From Solibaculum_A intestinale (GTDB lineage: Bacteria > Bacillota > Clostridia > Oscillospirales > Acutalibacteraceae), in NCBI RefSeq assembly GCF_040096205.1, contig NZ_JBBMFD010000001.1:372001-436000 (forward strand): DNA of 64,000 nucleotides, given 5' to 3'. Shown in pieces: positions 8,670 to 17,559 of the stretch. A program made the position numbers and the translations under genes. Every line of letters starts with the position of its first letter. Position 1 is the first letter of the stretch. The notes below the pieces were generated by a model. The model was not told the origin of the DNA. It saw only the letters and a list, made by a program, of their open reading frames with translations, and ran no database searches.

Positions 8670-10208
8670 TTATATACTTGGAATCATCATCATGCCCCGG
8701 GCAGGAACCACGTCTTCACTCAATTCATTTTCCTCCTTTATGGCGTTGACCGACGTACAATATTTACGCGCGATGTCCCAGAGCCGCTCGCCTCTATCCG
8801 CGTAGTAAATCACCAGGGCCGCCCCGCTTACGCGGACAATGGGCTGATCCTCGCACAGGCGAAGATCGCAGATGGCGTTTTCCTGGAAGGGAACAAATAC
8901 GCAGCCCTCCAGGCGGTATTCGATTTTGATCTCCATACTCTGGCTCTGGGCGAAACTGAAGCTGCATCCGGTGATACAGAGGGTAGGTTCGCACAAGGCG
9001 AGGGTGACGCCCTCGGGCAGCTCCTCCTCATATTCGATTTCCGCCACCCGTTCAAAGTAGGTGGGGCATCCGTCCCCATCCAGCGCCAGGACGCTTACGT
9101 TGACCGGTGCCTTGACGAGCAGCTTTCCTTCGGCGGCCACACAACTGACCATCCCGGCGTCGCACCAAAGGTCGCAGATGGCGGTGATGTCCCCGGAGGG
9201 AAGCTCGAAGGTATTTTTGTAGACACCGTCGTAGCGCATCCGTTTGAGCATCTGCTCGGCGCGGATTTCGTTGCAGTCGGCCTCAATCTCCACTTCCGTG
9301 GAGAAAGCGTCGCTGATGAGGGAAATCTCCGAAGACTGATAGGCGGTCACCTGGATGCAAAGGCGCAGGTCGGCCGAAAGGAGGCGGTTTTCCCCGGCGC
9401 CGTCGGTACGGATCTGAATGTCGGAGGATACCGTGTCGCAGCGGATGTCACAGAAGCTTTCATCGGTGACGCCGTCCAAGTCGATGATTTGGGAAAACGG
9501 AAGGGAATGTTCCATTTTCTCCATGTCGTCGCTGTCCTCGCATTGATAGAGAGTGGCGATCTGGATGTCTCCCTTGACGATCACTTTGTTGGCGATGGCT
9601 TTATAGTCGCTGATGAGAATGGTGGTGGAGCTGCGCACCAAGATAGCAGCCGTGGGCTTGCTCTGGCCAAGCTCCAGCATTTCGTTCATGGAGAACTGCC
9701 GCTCGGCCATCCCAATGACGCTGCTGACCGGCGCGGCATGACGCAACAGCTGTATCCCCGCTCCCTCCGCCTGGGTGACGACCTGGCAGTCGGTGCGCCC
9801 GCGTACTTTGACCCCCACCGTAAAGGACCCATGCACCCCGAGTCTGCGGGGCGAGCTGGCGCGGCAGTTGACGTAATCGATCACGGTGTTGCTGAAGACG
9901 GCCGCGTCCTCAGGCGCCCCTTGCAGGGCAAAGCTCTGGGAAAAGGGAAGAGACTGCTCCATGCATTGGACCCGCCGGTTGGTATCGTCCACGTAGAGAA
10001 TGCTGACCTGAGTCTTTCCCTCTACTTGGAGACGGTCGCCCGTGATCTGGCGTACCGATACCGCCGGCATGAGACGGCACTTGAGAATCCGGGAAATGTC
10101 GGGGCAATAGTCCGGCAGATTGATGTCCAGGTCTACCGGCTGCTCGGCGCTGCCCTCGAAAATCACCTCGTTTATGGAAACCGTGTCATGCGAAACCTTT
10201 AATTCCAT
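8670..10208 (-). CDS. sipL: SipL-like spore coat protein (DUF3794 repeats plus LysM)
   Basis: A 512-residue protein with DUF3794-type beta-rich segments through most of its length (opening MELKVSHDTVSINEVIFEG) and a C-terminal LysM domain at about 465-510, seen in the segments ERLWDIARKYCTS and MMMIPSI. This architecture is that of SipL, which in Clostridioides difficile binds SpoIVA through its LysM domain and is required for coat attachment. Its stop lies 17 bases before the spoIVA start, so the two are almost certainly co-transcribed, which supports the assignment. No signal peptide is present, as expected for a protein acting in the mother-cell cytoplasm. Confidence 0.92.
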   Translation of the reverse strand: MELKVSHDTVSINEVIFEGSAEQPVDLDINLPDYCPDISRILKCRLMPAVSVRQITGDRLQVEGKTQVSILYVDDTNRRVQCMEQSLPFSQSFALQGAPEDAAVFSNTVIDYVNCRASSPRRLGVHGSFTVGVKVRGRTDCQVVTQAEGAGIQLLRHAAPVSSVIGMAERQFSMNEMLELGQSKPTAAILVRSSTTILISDYKAIANKVIVKGDIQIATLYQCEDSDDMEKMEHSLPFSQIIDLDGVTDESFCDIRCDTVSSDIQIRTDGAGENRLLSADLRLCIQVTAYQSSEISLISDAFSTEVEIEADCNEIRAEQMLKRMRYDGVYKNTFELPSGDITAICDLWCDAGMVSCVAAEGKLLVKAPVNVSVLALDGDGCPTYFERVAEIEYEEELPEGVTLALCEPTLCITGCSFSFAQSQSMEIKIEYRLEGCVFVPFQENAICDLRLCEDQPIVRVSGAALVIYYADRGERLWDIARKYCTSVNAIKEENELSEDVVPARGMMMIPSI

Positions 10209-10369
10209 ATGAGATTACCTCGCCTTTCTACAGTGTTTCTAAGCAATCTATATTCATGTCCTGTCCCCACTATTCCAGCGGCTGACAGGATTTTTCCGAT
10301 TCGGCCGCCGCCCGACCGGTACCCTCATGCATATGGCGAAAAGGCAAGGATCATTCCGCGAAAGGACGA

Positions 10370-10416
10370 AATAGCACTGGGCGCCGCTTTTAAAGAAAGC
10401 AGCGCCCAGTGCTATT
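10370..10416 (-). terminator. Strong hairpin between spoVM and sipL
   Basis: A long, near-perfect stem (about 10370-10390 with 10396-10416) just beyond the spoVM stop. The T-run after it on minus is weak (TTTCGTCC), so it may terminate the yicC-spoVM operon only partly, or act as a processing or stability hairpin. Confidence 0.6.
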
Positions 10417-10431
10417 ATGTTCGGTTTCTCT

Positions 10432-10515
10432 TTAAACCGTCTCTCGTTTGATACCGAAGATCATTCTTAAAATTCCTCTGAGAAATTTTGGGCTTCTCAC
10501 AACGACAATTTTCAT
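10432..10515 (-). CDS. spoVM: Stage V sporulation protein M (27 residues)
   Basis: A very short gene: 27 codons plus TAA. The product is an amphipathic helix with the core SPKFLRGILRMIFGIK. It aligns in length and pattern with B. subtilis SpoVM (26 residues, core LPKFLGGIVRAMLG), including the Pro, the PKFL motif and the basic end. SpoVM inserts into the convex forespore membrane and recruits SpoIVA. A GGAGGGAG site lies 7-8 bases before the ATG at 10515. Its position just after thiN is the same as in B. subtilis, and sipL and spoIVA follow immediately, so its three-protein basement layer is encoded together. Confidence 0.95.
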   Translation of the reverse strand: MKIVVVRSPKFLRGILRMIFGIKRETV

Positions 10516-10532
10516 AGAGCTCCCTCCGCATT

Positions 10533-10682
10533 CTAACAGGCACGCAGCAGCGCGATTCCGATAAGAACCATAATCGCCGCTCCGACTACAACCAGCACCT
10601 GCACCGGAAGAACGCAGAAAAGCAGAAGCAAAAGTCCTAGGACCAGTAAAATGGTCCCGATGATCCGGCTAAGCTGTCTCAA
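10533..10682 (-). CDS. Small hydrophobic protein with two predicted membrane segments
   Basis: About 49 residues from a TTG at 10682, which follows a GGCGGTGG site by about 5 bases. The frame is open further upstream to 10811, but that part is Cys/Pro-rich and overlaps thiN, so it is unlikely to be used. The product is almost entirely hydrophobic: two helices (about residues 8-24 and 27-46) with an Arg-Ala-Cys end. I do not recognise the family. It sits between thiN and spoVM and is probably part of the same transcript. A role at the membrane is the only inference possible. Confidence 0.5.
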   Translation of the reverse strand: MRQLSRIIGTILLVLGLLLLLFCVLPVQVLVVVGAAIMVLIGIALLRAC

Positions 10683-10770
10683 ATCGCCACCGCCCGTCAA
10701 CGTAGATTTCCGACTCGGTACCGCTTGCGTTGTACCTATGCCATCATACGCCAGGGGCGGACAGAAGGTG

Positions 10771-11403
10771 TCACATTTTTGAGGATACCAGCAGCAGGAC
10801 GCCGCTATCAATGGAAACCTGGGCCTTTTCCCAAACCCATTCGTTGCTCACGCCCAAGGGAATCCCCGGAACCAGCGTCGCGTCATGCAAGGGGTATTTG
10901 AGGCCGATGTAGTTGACCCCCGTCACCTCTCCGCCGTAGGCAAAGGCCGACAATTTACAGCCCTCCCGCCTGGGAAGGATGACCGAACCGCCACCCAGAA
11001 GCACCCGCACTTCGTTGTTGCCGTCGGCCAGAAGCGCCGGCACCCCCGCCTTGGCGGCGAACACCAAGGCGTCCAGGTTTGCAATGGTGTGGTCAAGCCG
11101 GCCACCGGTTCCGCACAGGACAGTGATCCGTCCAAAGCCTTTCCCAACGGCGTATTTCACCGCAAGCATGGTATCGGTGTCGTCCTTTTCTTCCGGGAAG
11201 GTCTTGACCGGTACGCCGGGCAGGTCCGGTAAGGGGGCGGAATCAAAATCCCCTATGAGCAGATCGGGGCTTACTCCCATCTGCTGGGCGTTTCGATACC
11301 CGCCGTCTGCGCAGATGACAAAGCTTCCGGCTTCTATATAGGCACGCTGCTCAAGCGGATTGCCGCAGGGAGCCGCGCCGATGATCACGCACGCTTTCTT
11401 CAT
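10771..11403 (-). CDS. thiN: Thiamine pyrophosphokinase
   Basis: Transfers pyrophosphate from ATP to thiamine to make thiamine diphosphate. Typical motifs are the N-terminal ICADGGYRNAQ, the acidic LLIGDFDS, the EKDDTDTM loop and GGRLDHTIANL. From the ATG at 11403 (MKKACVIIGAAP) it has 210 residues, the usual size. This ATG overlaps the rsgA stop as ATGA, which indicates translational coupling; a start four codons further up is less likely. In B. subtilis rpe lies between rsgA and thiN; here rpe is absent and the two genes are fused by overlap. Confidence 0.96.
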   Translation of the reverse strand: MKKACVIIGAAPCGNPLEQRAYIEAGSFVICADGGYRNAQQMGVSPDLLIGDFDSAPLPDLPGVPVKTFPEEKDDTDTMLAVKYAVGKGFGRITVLCGTGGRLDHTIANLDALVFAAKAGVPALLADGNNEVRVLLGGGSVILPRREGCKLSAFAYGGEVTGVNYIGLKYPLHDATLVPGIPLGVSNEWVWEKAQVSIDSGVLLLVSSKM

Positions 11404-12287
11404 TTCAGTTCCCACTCTTTGATGTTTTTGACCGCGTTATAAAGCTCCACATAGCTTCGGTAGCGGGAGGGATGGATTTTTCCCTCGTCCACCGCCGCCT
11501 TCACCGCGCACCCCTTTTCCCCAGTATGAGAGCAGGAGGTAAACTTGCAATCGGTTACGAAAGGGGCGAATTCCCGGAAGCACCCGGCTAACTCCCCCGC
11601 CAGCACCGTTTCACAGCGCTCCAAGTCCAGCGAGGAAAAGCCCGGCGTATCCGCCAGATACCCGCCGTTCTCCTGTTCGTAGAGCTCCACCTGACGGGTG
11701 GTGTGCCGCCCGCGGCCCAGCTTTTTGCTGATGTCCCCGGTGGCGAGGCCCAGCCGGGGATCCAGCCGGTTTAACAGGCTCGATTTTCCTACCCCGGAGT
11801 TGCCGGTAAAAGCACAGATCCGGTTGGTCAGCAGGTCTCTCACCTGCTCAATCCCCTCGCCCGTCCCGGCGGACACCCTGCATACTGGAATCCCGGCCCT
11901 GCGGTAGATATCGAGAAGCTCCGTCGGATCGGCCAGGTCCGTTTTGTTAACGATCACCACCGGCTCGATTTCCTTATGCTCGGCGATGGAAATGAGCTTA
12001 TCCACCACCAGGGTGTTCGGCCCCGGATCACATACGCTCACCACGATGAAAAGCCGGTCTAAATTCGCAATGGGCGGGCGGATGAGACTGTTCCTTCTAG
12101 GCAGAATCTCATCCACCATGGGCATCCCCGTCTCGGGCAGGGAAACCTTCACCTGGTCGCCCGCCAGCGGCGTTTGCTTGTTTTTTCGGAAAATACCGCG
12201 GGCGCGGCATTCCAATACCGAATCGGCGGCTTTCACATAATAAAAGCCGCCGATTCCTTTTACAATCAGTCCAGTTGTTTCCTTCAA
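11400..12287 (-). CDS. rsgA: Ribosome small-subunit-dependent GTPase A
   Basis: A circularly permuted GTPase that helps mature the 30S subunit. The G4 motif NKTD precedes G1 (GNSGVGKSS) and G3 (DTPGFSS), as expected for this family. An N-terminal OB fold (about 1-70) and a C-terminal zinc-binding stretch with the CxxxxC-H-C ligands (CKFTSCSHTGEKGC) are present. The length of 295 residues is normal. The start is a TTG at 12287 with GGAGG 8 bases before it. It follows prkC by 21 bases. RsgA is a known substrate of the PrkC kinase in Bacillus, so the operon links enzyme and target. Confidence 0.97.
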   Translation of the reverse strand: MKETTGLIVKGIGGFYYVKAADSVLECRARGIFRKNKQTPLAGDQVKVSLPETGMPMVDEILPRRNSLIRPPIANLDRLFIVVSVCDPGPNTLVVDKLISIAEHKEIEPVVIVNKTDLADPTELLDIYRRAGIPVCRVSAGTGEGIEQVRDLLTNRICAFTGNSGVGKSSLLNRLDPRLGLATGDISKKLGRGRHTTRQVELYEQENGGYLADTPGFSSLDLERCETVLAGELAGCFREFAPFVTDCKFTSCSHTGEKGCAVKAAVDEGKIHPSRYRSYVELYNAVKNIKEWELK

Positions 12288-12308
12288 AGCCCTGCCTCCG
12301 TCACTTTG

Positions 12309-14339
12309 TCAATCGTCATGCGGTTTGCTGCTGGATTCCGGTTTGGAGGAATTGGCATTGGGATCTTTGAATTCATTCTGCTGAGTCAGTTTTACCGTAT
12401 GAGAGTCGTAATTGACAGTATAAATCGCGTAATCGGCAAAGCCGCTGTCTGGATTGGTGCTGATACGCACGGTAATGGTGGAGGTCCCGGTTCCTTCCAG
12501 CGTAAAATCGTACTGGGGCCGCTGGCTGGGAATGATCTCGTTGGTACGGAGGTCCCGGTTTTCCACCCCGTCCACGTAAACCTTCAGATACACCGGCGTG
12601 CTGGTTTTTGGCAGGTTCACGGTAACCGTGGCCTGCTTGGTGGGAGCCTTGCCGTTTGAGATGGTAAGGGTGACCTTCGTGCCCTTGGTCACGGTAGAGT
12701 CCACCTTCGGGTCACAGGAAAGCACCTCGTTGATGGGCCGGTCCGAATCCACCTGAACCGATTCGCCCACCGTAAAGCCCTTTTCCTCCAGCAGGCGCTT
12801 TGCGTTGGCTTCCGAAATGCCGATGACGTTGGGAACCGTCACCGGAATCTGGGACGGGCCCAAGCTGACGTACACCAGAATGGTCTGGCCTTCCTTGACG
12901 GTTTCGCCCACGGCCGGAGAGGTCTGGATGACATAGCCTTCCGCTGTTTCCTCGTCCTCCCGTTCCTGCACCTCATACTGGATCTTAGCCCCGTCCAGCG
13001 TGGCCTTGGCCGTCTTCCAGTCCTTCCCCACGATGTCGGGAACCACGTTCTCCTTCGGGCCGAGGCTGACCACTACCTTCACCGCGGCGCCCTTCTCCAC
13101 CTTACTGCCCTCGGAGGGATCCTGCTCGATGATCTGATCCTTGGGCGCGGTATTATAGAGTGTATTCTTGATTTCAAAGGCAAAGTCCGGGTACTGAAGC
13201 TTTGCTTCCTCCATGGTCATGCCGATAACCTTAGGCACCTCGATGAGATCCCCGTCCTGGCCGGTGAACACACCCATCCACCACATGACCGCAATGACAA
13301 AGGCCACCGTAAAGAGGACCACGCCGAAGGCGATGCCCGCCAAAAGCGGAATGGCCGAATGCTTCTTTTTCTTCTTGTCGTCCTCTTCCCCGTCCTCCTC
13401 CGGTTCGTCCAAAGCCGTATAGGAGTCGGTTGCGCGCACCCGGTCGATGGACTTAACGATGCGGGTGGGATTATCGTCCACAAAATACTTATATTCAAAG
13501 CGGATGCTGGGATTGCGCTTGAATTCTTCAATGTCTCGGAGCATTTCCGCCGCGGACTGGTAACGCTTCTGCGGGTCCTTCTGCATGGCGTGCATGGTGA
13601 TCTCTTCGAGACCTTCGGGGATGGTTTCGTTGATCTCCCGGGGCATGCGGGGCGTGGACTGCAACTGCATAATGGCCACCGACACCGCCGTATCCGCCTC
13701 AAAGGGCAGCTTGCCGGTGAGCATCTCGTAGAGCATGACGCCGACCGAATAGATGTCCGAACGCTCGTCGGTCACGTCGCCGCTGGCTTGTTCGGGGCTG
13801 ATATAGTGAACCGAGCCGATGGCACGGTCGGTGTTGACGGTATGAGAGGTGTTGCGGGAGAACCGGGCAATACCGAAATCCATCACCTTGATGGTCCCGT
13901 CCTGCAACAGCATAATATTCTGAGGCTTAATGTCTCGATGGACAATCCCCTTGTCATGGGCGTGCTGGAGAGCTTTGAGAATCTGGGTGGTAAAATGGAC
14001 CGCTTCCTTCCATTTGACCACGCCCTGCTGTTCAATGTATTCCTTGAGCGTAATGCCGTCCACGTATTCCATCACAATATACTCAATGTTTCCGCCGAAA
14101 TTCACGTCGTAAACCTTGATGATATTCGGATGGGACAAAACGGCGATCGCCTTACATTCATTCTTAAACCGGCGGCGGAATTCCTCATTGCCCAAGAATT
14201 CGCTTTTGAGCACCTTTACCGCCACAATCCGGTCGTCGAGCACGTCCCTGGCCTTATAGACCACCGCCATTCCGCCGACCCCGATGACCTCGATAATTTC
14301 GTAACGGCCGTCCAGCCGTTTTCCAATATATTTATCCAT
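12309..14339 (-). CDS. prkC: PASTA-domain Ser/Thr protein kinase
   Basis: A membrane kinase that senses peptidoglycan fragments. The cytoplasmic kinase domain spans residues 1-270, with the ATP-binding Lys42 in VAVKVLK, the catalytic loop HRDIKPQN (Asp136) and DFG at 154-156. One transmembrane helix lies at about 328-352 and is preceded by a Lys/Glu-rich juxtamembrane segment. Three PASTA repeats follow (about 360-565). The last 100 residues form a beta-rich domain ending in a Ser/Pro-rich tail. The ATG at 14339 (MDKYIGKRLDGRYE) has GGAGG just before it; the upstream GTG lies within that site. The gene follows its phosphatase prpC, as in other Firmicutes. Confidence 0.97.
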   Translation of the reverse strand: MDKYIGKRLDGRYEIIEVIGVGGMAVVYKARDVLDDRIVAVKVLKSEFLGNEEFRRRFKNECKAIAVLSHPNIIKVYDVNFGGNIEYIVMEYVDGITLKEYIEQQGVVKWKEAVHFTTQILKALQHAHDKGIVHRDIKPQNIMLLQDGTIKVMDFGIARFSRNTSHTVNTDRAIGSVHYISPEQASGDVTDERSDIYSVGVMLYEMLTGKLPFEADTAVSVAIMQLQSTPRMPREINETIPEGLEEITMHAMQKDPQKRYQSAAEMLRDIEEFKRNPSIRFEYKYFVDDNPTRIVKSIDRVRATDSYTALDEPEEDGEEDDKKKKKHSAIPLLAGIAFGVVLFTVAFVIAVMWWMGVFTGQDGDLIEVPKVIGMTMEEAKLQYPDFAFEIKNTLYNTAPKDQIIEQDPSEGSKVEKGAAVKVVVSLGPKENVVPDIVGKDWKTAKATLDGAKIQYEVQEREDEETAEGYVIQTSPAVGETVKEGQTILVYVSLGPSQIPVTVPNVIGISEANAKRLLEEKGFTVGESVQVDSDRPINEVLSCDPKVDSTVTKGTKVTLTISNGKAPTKQATVTVNLPKTSTPVYLKVYVDGVENRDLRTNEIIPSQRPQYDFTLEGTGTSTITVRISTNPDSGFADYAIYTVNYDSHTVKLTQQNEFKDPNANSSKPESSSKPHDD

Positions 14340-14386
14340 GGAAACCTCCACTTCTAGTCTGAAACCAACGCCAGCTTTCGATGAAT

Positions 14387-15115
14387 TCAGCGATCGGAAA
14401 GCAGGACCACCGTAATGTTGTCCGGGCCGCCCCGCGCGTTTGCTTGCGTTACTAAACGCGCACAGGCGTCCTCTACGCCGGCTTTCACAATGTTCTTTAT
14501 TTCATCGGCCTCCATCTGGTTGGACAGGCCGTCGGTACAGAGAATCAATGCGTCGCCCCGCTGCAGCGTGACTTCGCTGTAATCGATGGCGATTTCCGGT
14601 ACGATTCCAAGCGCCCGCGTAATTACGTTTTTATTGGGATGGGCGCGTGCTTCTTCCTGTGTGATCTGCCCCGCCTCCACCATTTCCTGCACCACGGAAT
14701 GATCCCGGGTGATCTGGCAAATGGCGTCTTCATGGATGAGATAAGCCCGGCTGTCGCCCACATGGGCGATGCAGGCGAGCTTGTCGGCCACCACTGCGGC
14801 CACCACCGTGGTTCCCATGCCGGCCAAGGCTTCGTTTTTCCTTGCCTCTTCGTAAATCTCGGCATTCGCCGTGTACACTGCCGACTGAAGCAGGGTCTTA
14901 ATGGAGTTCGGTTTGCAGCCTTCCCGGTAGTCCGACTCGATGTGCCTGGAAATCTCCCGCACCGCCATCGCGCTCGCTACATTGCCGCCGTTGGCTCCTC
15001 CCATTCCGTCGCACACCGCCGCCCAGACCGCGCTGCTTCCCAGCCGGCCGAAGGCGTAGTCGTCCTGATTGGAGCTTCTGCGGCGCCCAATGTCGCTTTT
15101 GCCGAAAAGTCTCAC
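14387..15115 (-). CDS. prpC: PP2C-family protein phosphatase
   Basis: The Mn/Mg-dependent Ser/Thr phosphatase that reverses PrkC phosphorylation. PP2C motifs are present: the N-terminal RRSSNQDD, AVCDGMGG, GTTVVAAVV, VGDSRAYLI with DHSVVQEMV, and the C-terminal RGGPDNITVVL. From the GTG at 15115, which has GGAGG 8 bases upstream, it has 242 residues. The GTG at 15124 overlaps the ribosome-binding site and is less likely. It is soluble, with no membrane segment. It lies 32 bases after rlmN and 47 bases before prkC. Confidence 0.96.
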   Translation of the reverse strand: MRLFGKSDIGRRRSSNQDDYAFGRLGSSAVWAAVCDGMGGANGGNVASAMAVREISRHIESDYREGCKPNSIKTLLQSAVYTANAEIYEEARKNEALAGMGTTVVAAVVADKLACIAHVGDSRAYLIHEDAICQITRDHSVVQEMVEAGQITQEEARAHPNKNVITRALGIVPEIAIDYSEVTLQRGDALILCTDGLSNQMEADEIKNIVKAGVEDACARLVTQANARGGPDNITVVLLSDR

Positions 15116-15146
15116 AAACCTCACCTCCCTGATCTCTTGTTTATCT

Positions 15147-16184
15147 TTAAGACGTCACCGCCCCATACTTTCCCCGCAGCTGCCCGCAGGCGGCTTCAAT
15201 ATCCGCTCCCAGGCTGCGCCGCACAGTAGTGGTAATTCCCTTCTTCGTCAGGATTTCCGAAAACCGCAAAAGCCGTTCCCGGCTGCTTTTTTGATAGGGC
15301 TTGCCGTTGACGTCGTTTGCAGGGATCAAATTGACGTGGCACAGCATTCCGCGAAGGCGCTGCGCCAGTTCCCGGGCGCATGCGTCCGAATCGTTTACCC
15401 CGTCAATCATCGCATACTCAAAAGATATTCTGCGCTTTGTTGCCGCCGTGTAATCACGGCAGGCGGTCAGCAGAGCGTCAATTCCCCATTTTTTATTGAT
15501 TGGCATAATTTTGCCGCGGATTTCGTCGTTGGGCGCGTGAAGGGAAACCGACAAGGTAAGCTGAAAGCGGTGCTCCATCAAGTCATATATTTTATCCACC
15601 ACACCACAGGTGGAAAGGGAAATATGCCGCATGCCGATATTAAGCCCCTCTGGGTCGGACACGAGGCGGAGAAAGGAGAGGACGTTTTCATAATTATCCA
15701 AAGGCTCCCCCATCCCCATAAGCACCACATTGGACACCCGGCGGTTTTCGTCCTTTTGGGCCGCGAGAATCTGCCCTGCCATCTCATAGGCGGTCAGGTT
15801 TCTACGGTACCCGCCCATACCGGTGGCGCAGAAGGCGCATCCCATCTTGCACCCGGCCTGGGTAGAGATACACATGCTGGTCCCGTGCTGGTACTGCATC
15901 AAGACCGCTTCAATCAACTCCCCGTCGGACAGGCGGAATAAGTATTTCACCGTCCCGTCCAACTGGGAAACCAGCTTTTTCTCAATACACACCGATGGAA
16001 TAAAATACTGCTGCGAAAGCGCCGACCGCATAGCGGCGGGCAGGTTCGTCATTTCGTCAAAGGAGGAAACGCCCCGGCGCAGCCATCCGGTAATCTGGGA
16101 TGCGCGGAAGGCGGGCACGCCCATGGCTTTGACAGCTTGGGCAAGCTCCTCCTGGGAGAGGGTGGTAATGTCCTGTTTTCCCAT
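15147..16184 (-). CDS. rlmN: Dual-specificity 23S rRNA/tRNA adenine C2-methyltransferase
   Basis: A radical-SAM enzyme that methylates A2503 of 23S rRNA and A37 of some tRNAs. The iron-sulfur motif CKMGCAFC lies at about residues 111-118. MGMGEPLDN, which binds SAM, follows near 157, and the C-terminal Cys in EAACGQL is the acceptor cysteine. The 345-residue length is standard. AGGAGG lies just before the ATG. It is in the conserved order rsmB-rlmN-prpC. Confidence 0.97.
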   Translation of the reverse strand: MGKQDITTLSQEELAQAVKAMGVPAFRASQITGWLRRGVSSFDEMTNLPAAMRSALSQQYFIPSVCIEKKLVSQLDGTVKYLFRLSDGELIEAVLMQYQHGTSMCISTQAGCKMGCAFCATGMGGYRRNLTAYEMAGQILAAQKDENRRVSNVVLMGMGEPLDNYENVLSFLRLVSDPEGLNIGMRHISLSTCGVVDKIYDLMEHRFQLTLSVSLHAPNDEIRGKIMPINKKWGIDALLTACRDYTAATKRRISFEYAMIDGVNDSDACARELAQRLRGMLCHVNLIPANDVNGKPYQKSSRERLLRFSEILTKKGITTTVRRSLGADIEAACGQLRGKYGAVTS

Positions 16185-16203
16185 TCGTCCTCCTAGGAGA
16201 GTA

Positions 16204-17559
16204 TCACTCGGCTGGTTTTATACGGGTCATGGCCGCTAAGAAAAAACCGTCCGACTGGCTGATATGCGGAAGCAGGGTAGCACGGTGGCTTCCCCGGTCA
16301 CAAGGGCGCAAAAGCGCATCGGGTAAATCGAGCGTCTTGGGCACAAAATCCGGATGCTCTGAGAGAAATCGCTCCGCCACTTCCTCGTTCTCCTGAGGCG
16401 TGAGCGAGCAGGTGGAATACACTAGCAGGCCTCCGGGCTTTACCAATTTAGACGCAATACACAAGATATTATATTGCATAGGGGGAAATTTTGCAAGCAA
16501 ATCCGGCATTTTATACCGGATTTCCGGTTTTCTCCCAATGTCCCCCAAACCGAAACAGGGCACGTCACAGAGTACCCGATCGGCCAAACACGGCGCTTCC
16601 TGCGGTTTCGAAGCGTCTTGGACCCGGGCTTTTACACAGGTAAGGCCCAGCCGCTTTGCGCCGCTTTCGATGAGCCTGACCCTGGATTCATAGAGGTCGC
16701 ATGCAGTAAGCGTTCCCCGATCCTGCATATGTTCGGCCGTAGTAAAGGCTTTCCCGCCGGGGGCGGCGCACACGTCGAAAACCGTGTCGCCCGGCTTTGC
16801 GTCCAATGCTTGGCAGCACAGCTGGGACGCTAAGTCCTGCACATGAAAGAGGCCCTTCTGAAACGCTCCGATCTTTTCTACCGCCCCGGCGTTTTCGAGC
16901 CATAAGGCGGTTTTCAGATGTTCATCCGGCCGCGCTTTTACGCCTTCTCCGGCTAGAATGCGTAAAAGTTCCTCCCCGGTGACCCGGGTGGTATTCACCC
17001 GGACGCACACCCGCGACGGACGCAAAAACGCCTTGAGCATACCTTCCGTGTCTACTTCTCCATAGTGCTTTAGCCACAGCGCTACCAGCCACTGGGGGCA
17101 GGAATAGAGAAAGGACAGACGCTGTGCCAGCCCTGCCCCTTTCGCAGGAGACAGGGCGGCCGTATCCCGCTGCACCGCACGCAGCACGGCGTTGACAAAG
17201 CCGCAGGCGGACGCCTGGCGGCAGGCTCTAGTAAGCTTTACCGATTCGTCCACCGCTGCAGAAGGCGGGATCTTATCGGAAAACAAAAGCTGATAAACCC
17301 CAAGACGCAAAATATTTCGCACCTGGGGAGACATTTTTTTGATTTTGATTTTCGAGTGAGCGGCGATGACCGCGTCTAAAGTAAGGCGGCGCTCCAGCAC
17401 CCCATAGAAGAGCGCCGAGGCCAGGGCTTCGTCTCGCTTCTCAAGCTTCGCCGCTTTGAGCGCCCCGTCCAGAACCAGGTTCGAGTACCCGTCCTCCAGC
17501 TCCATCTTTAACAGCGCTTGCAGCGAAACCATGCGGGCATTTCCCGCCGGGTTACCCAC
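16204..17559 (-). CDS. rsmB: 16S rRNA cytosine-967 C5-methyltransferase
   Basis: Methylates C967 of 16S rRNA. An N-terminal NusB-like RNA-binding domain (about 1-140) is followed by a Rossmann methyltransferase domain with the SAM-binding VCAAPGGK (about 262-269). The DVPCFGLG segment carries one catalytic Cys and STCSLTPQENEE the other. The 451-residue length fits. The start is the GTG at 17559, which overlaps the end of the preceding metallopeptidase gene by 8 bases; MVSLQALLKMELED nine residues in is a possible alternative. Translational coupling is likely. Confidence 0.96.
   Translation of the reverse strand: MGNPAGNARMVSLQALLKMELEDGYSNLVLDGALKAAKLEKRDEALASALFYGVLERRLTLDAVIAAHSKIKIKKMSPQVRNILRLGVYQLLFSDKIPPSAAVDESVKLTRACRQASACGFVNAVLRAVQRDTAALSPAKGAGLAQRLSFLYSCPQWLVALWLKHYGEVDTEGMLKAFLRPSRVCVRVNTTRVTGEELLRILAGEGVKARPDEHLKTALWLENAGAVEKIGAFQKGLFHVQDLASQLCCQALDAKPGDTVFDVCAAPGGKAFTTAEHMQDRGTLTACDLYESRVRLIESGAKRLGLTCVKARVQDASKPQEAPCLADRVLCDVPCFGLGDIGRKPEIRYKMPDLLAKFPPMQYNILCIASKLVKPGGLLVYSTCSLTPQENEEVAERFLSEHPDFVPKTLDLPDALLRPCDRGSHRATLLPHISQSDGFFLAAMTRIKPAE

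Noticed and set aside
10209..10369. SigE-type promoter before sipL
   Set aside because: Expected from biology, but I could not find a convincing match with correct spacing, so none is listed.
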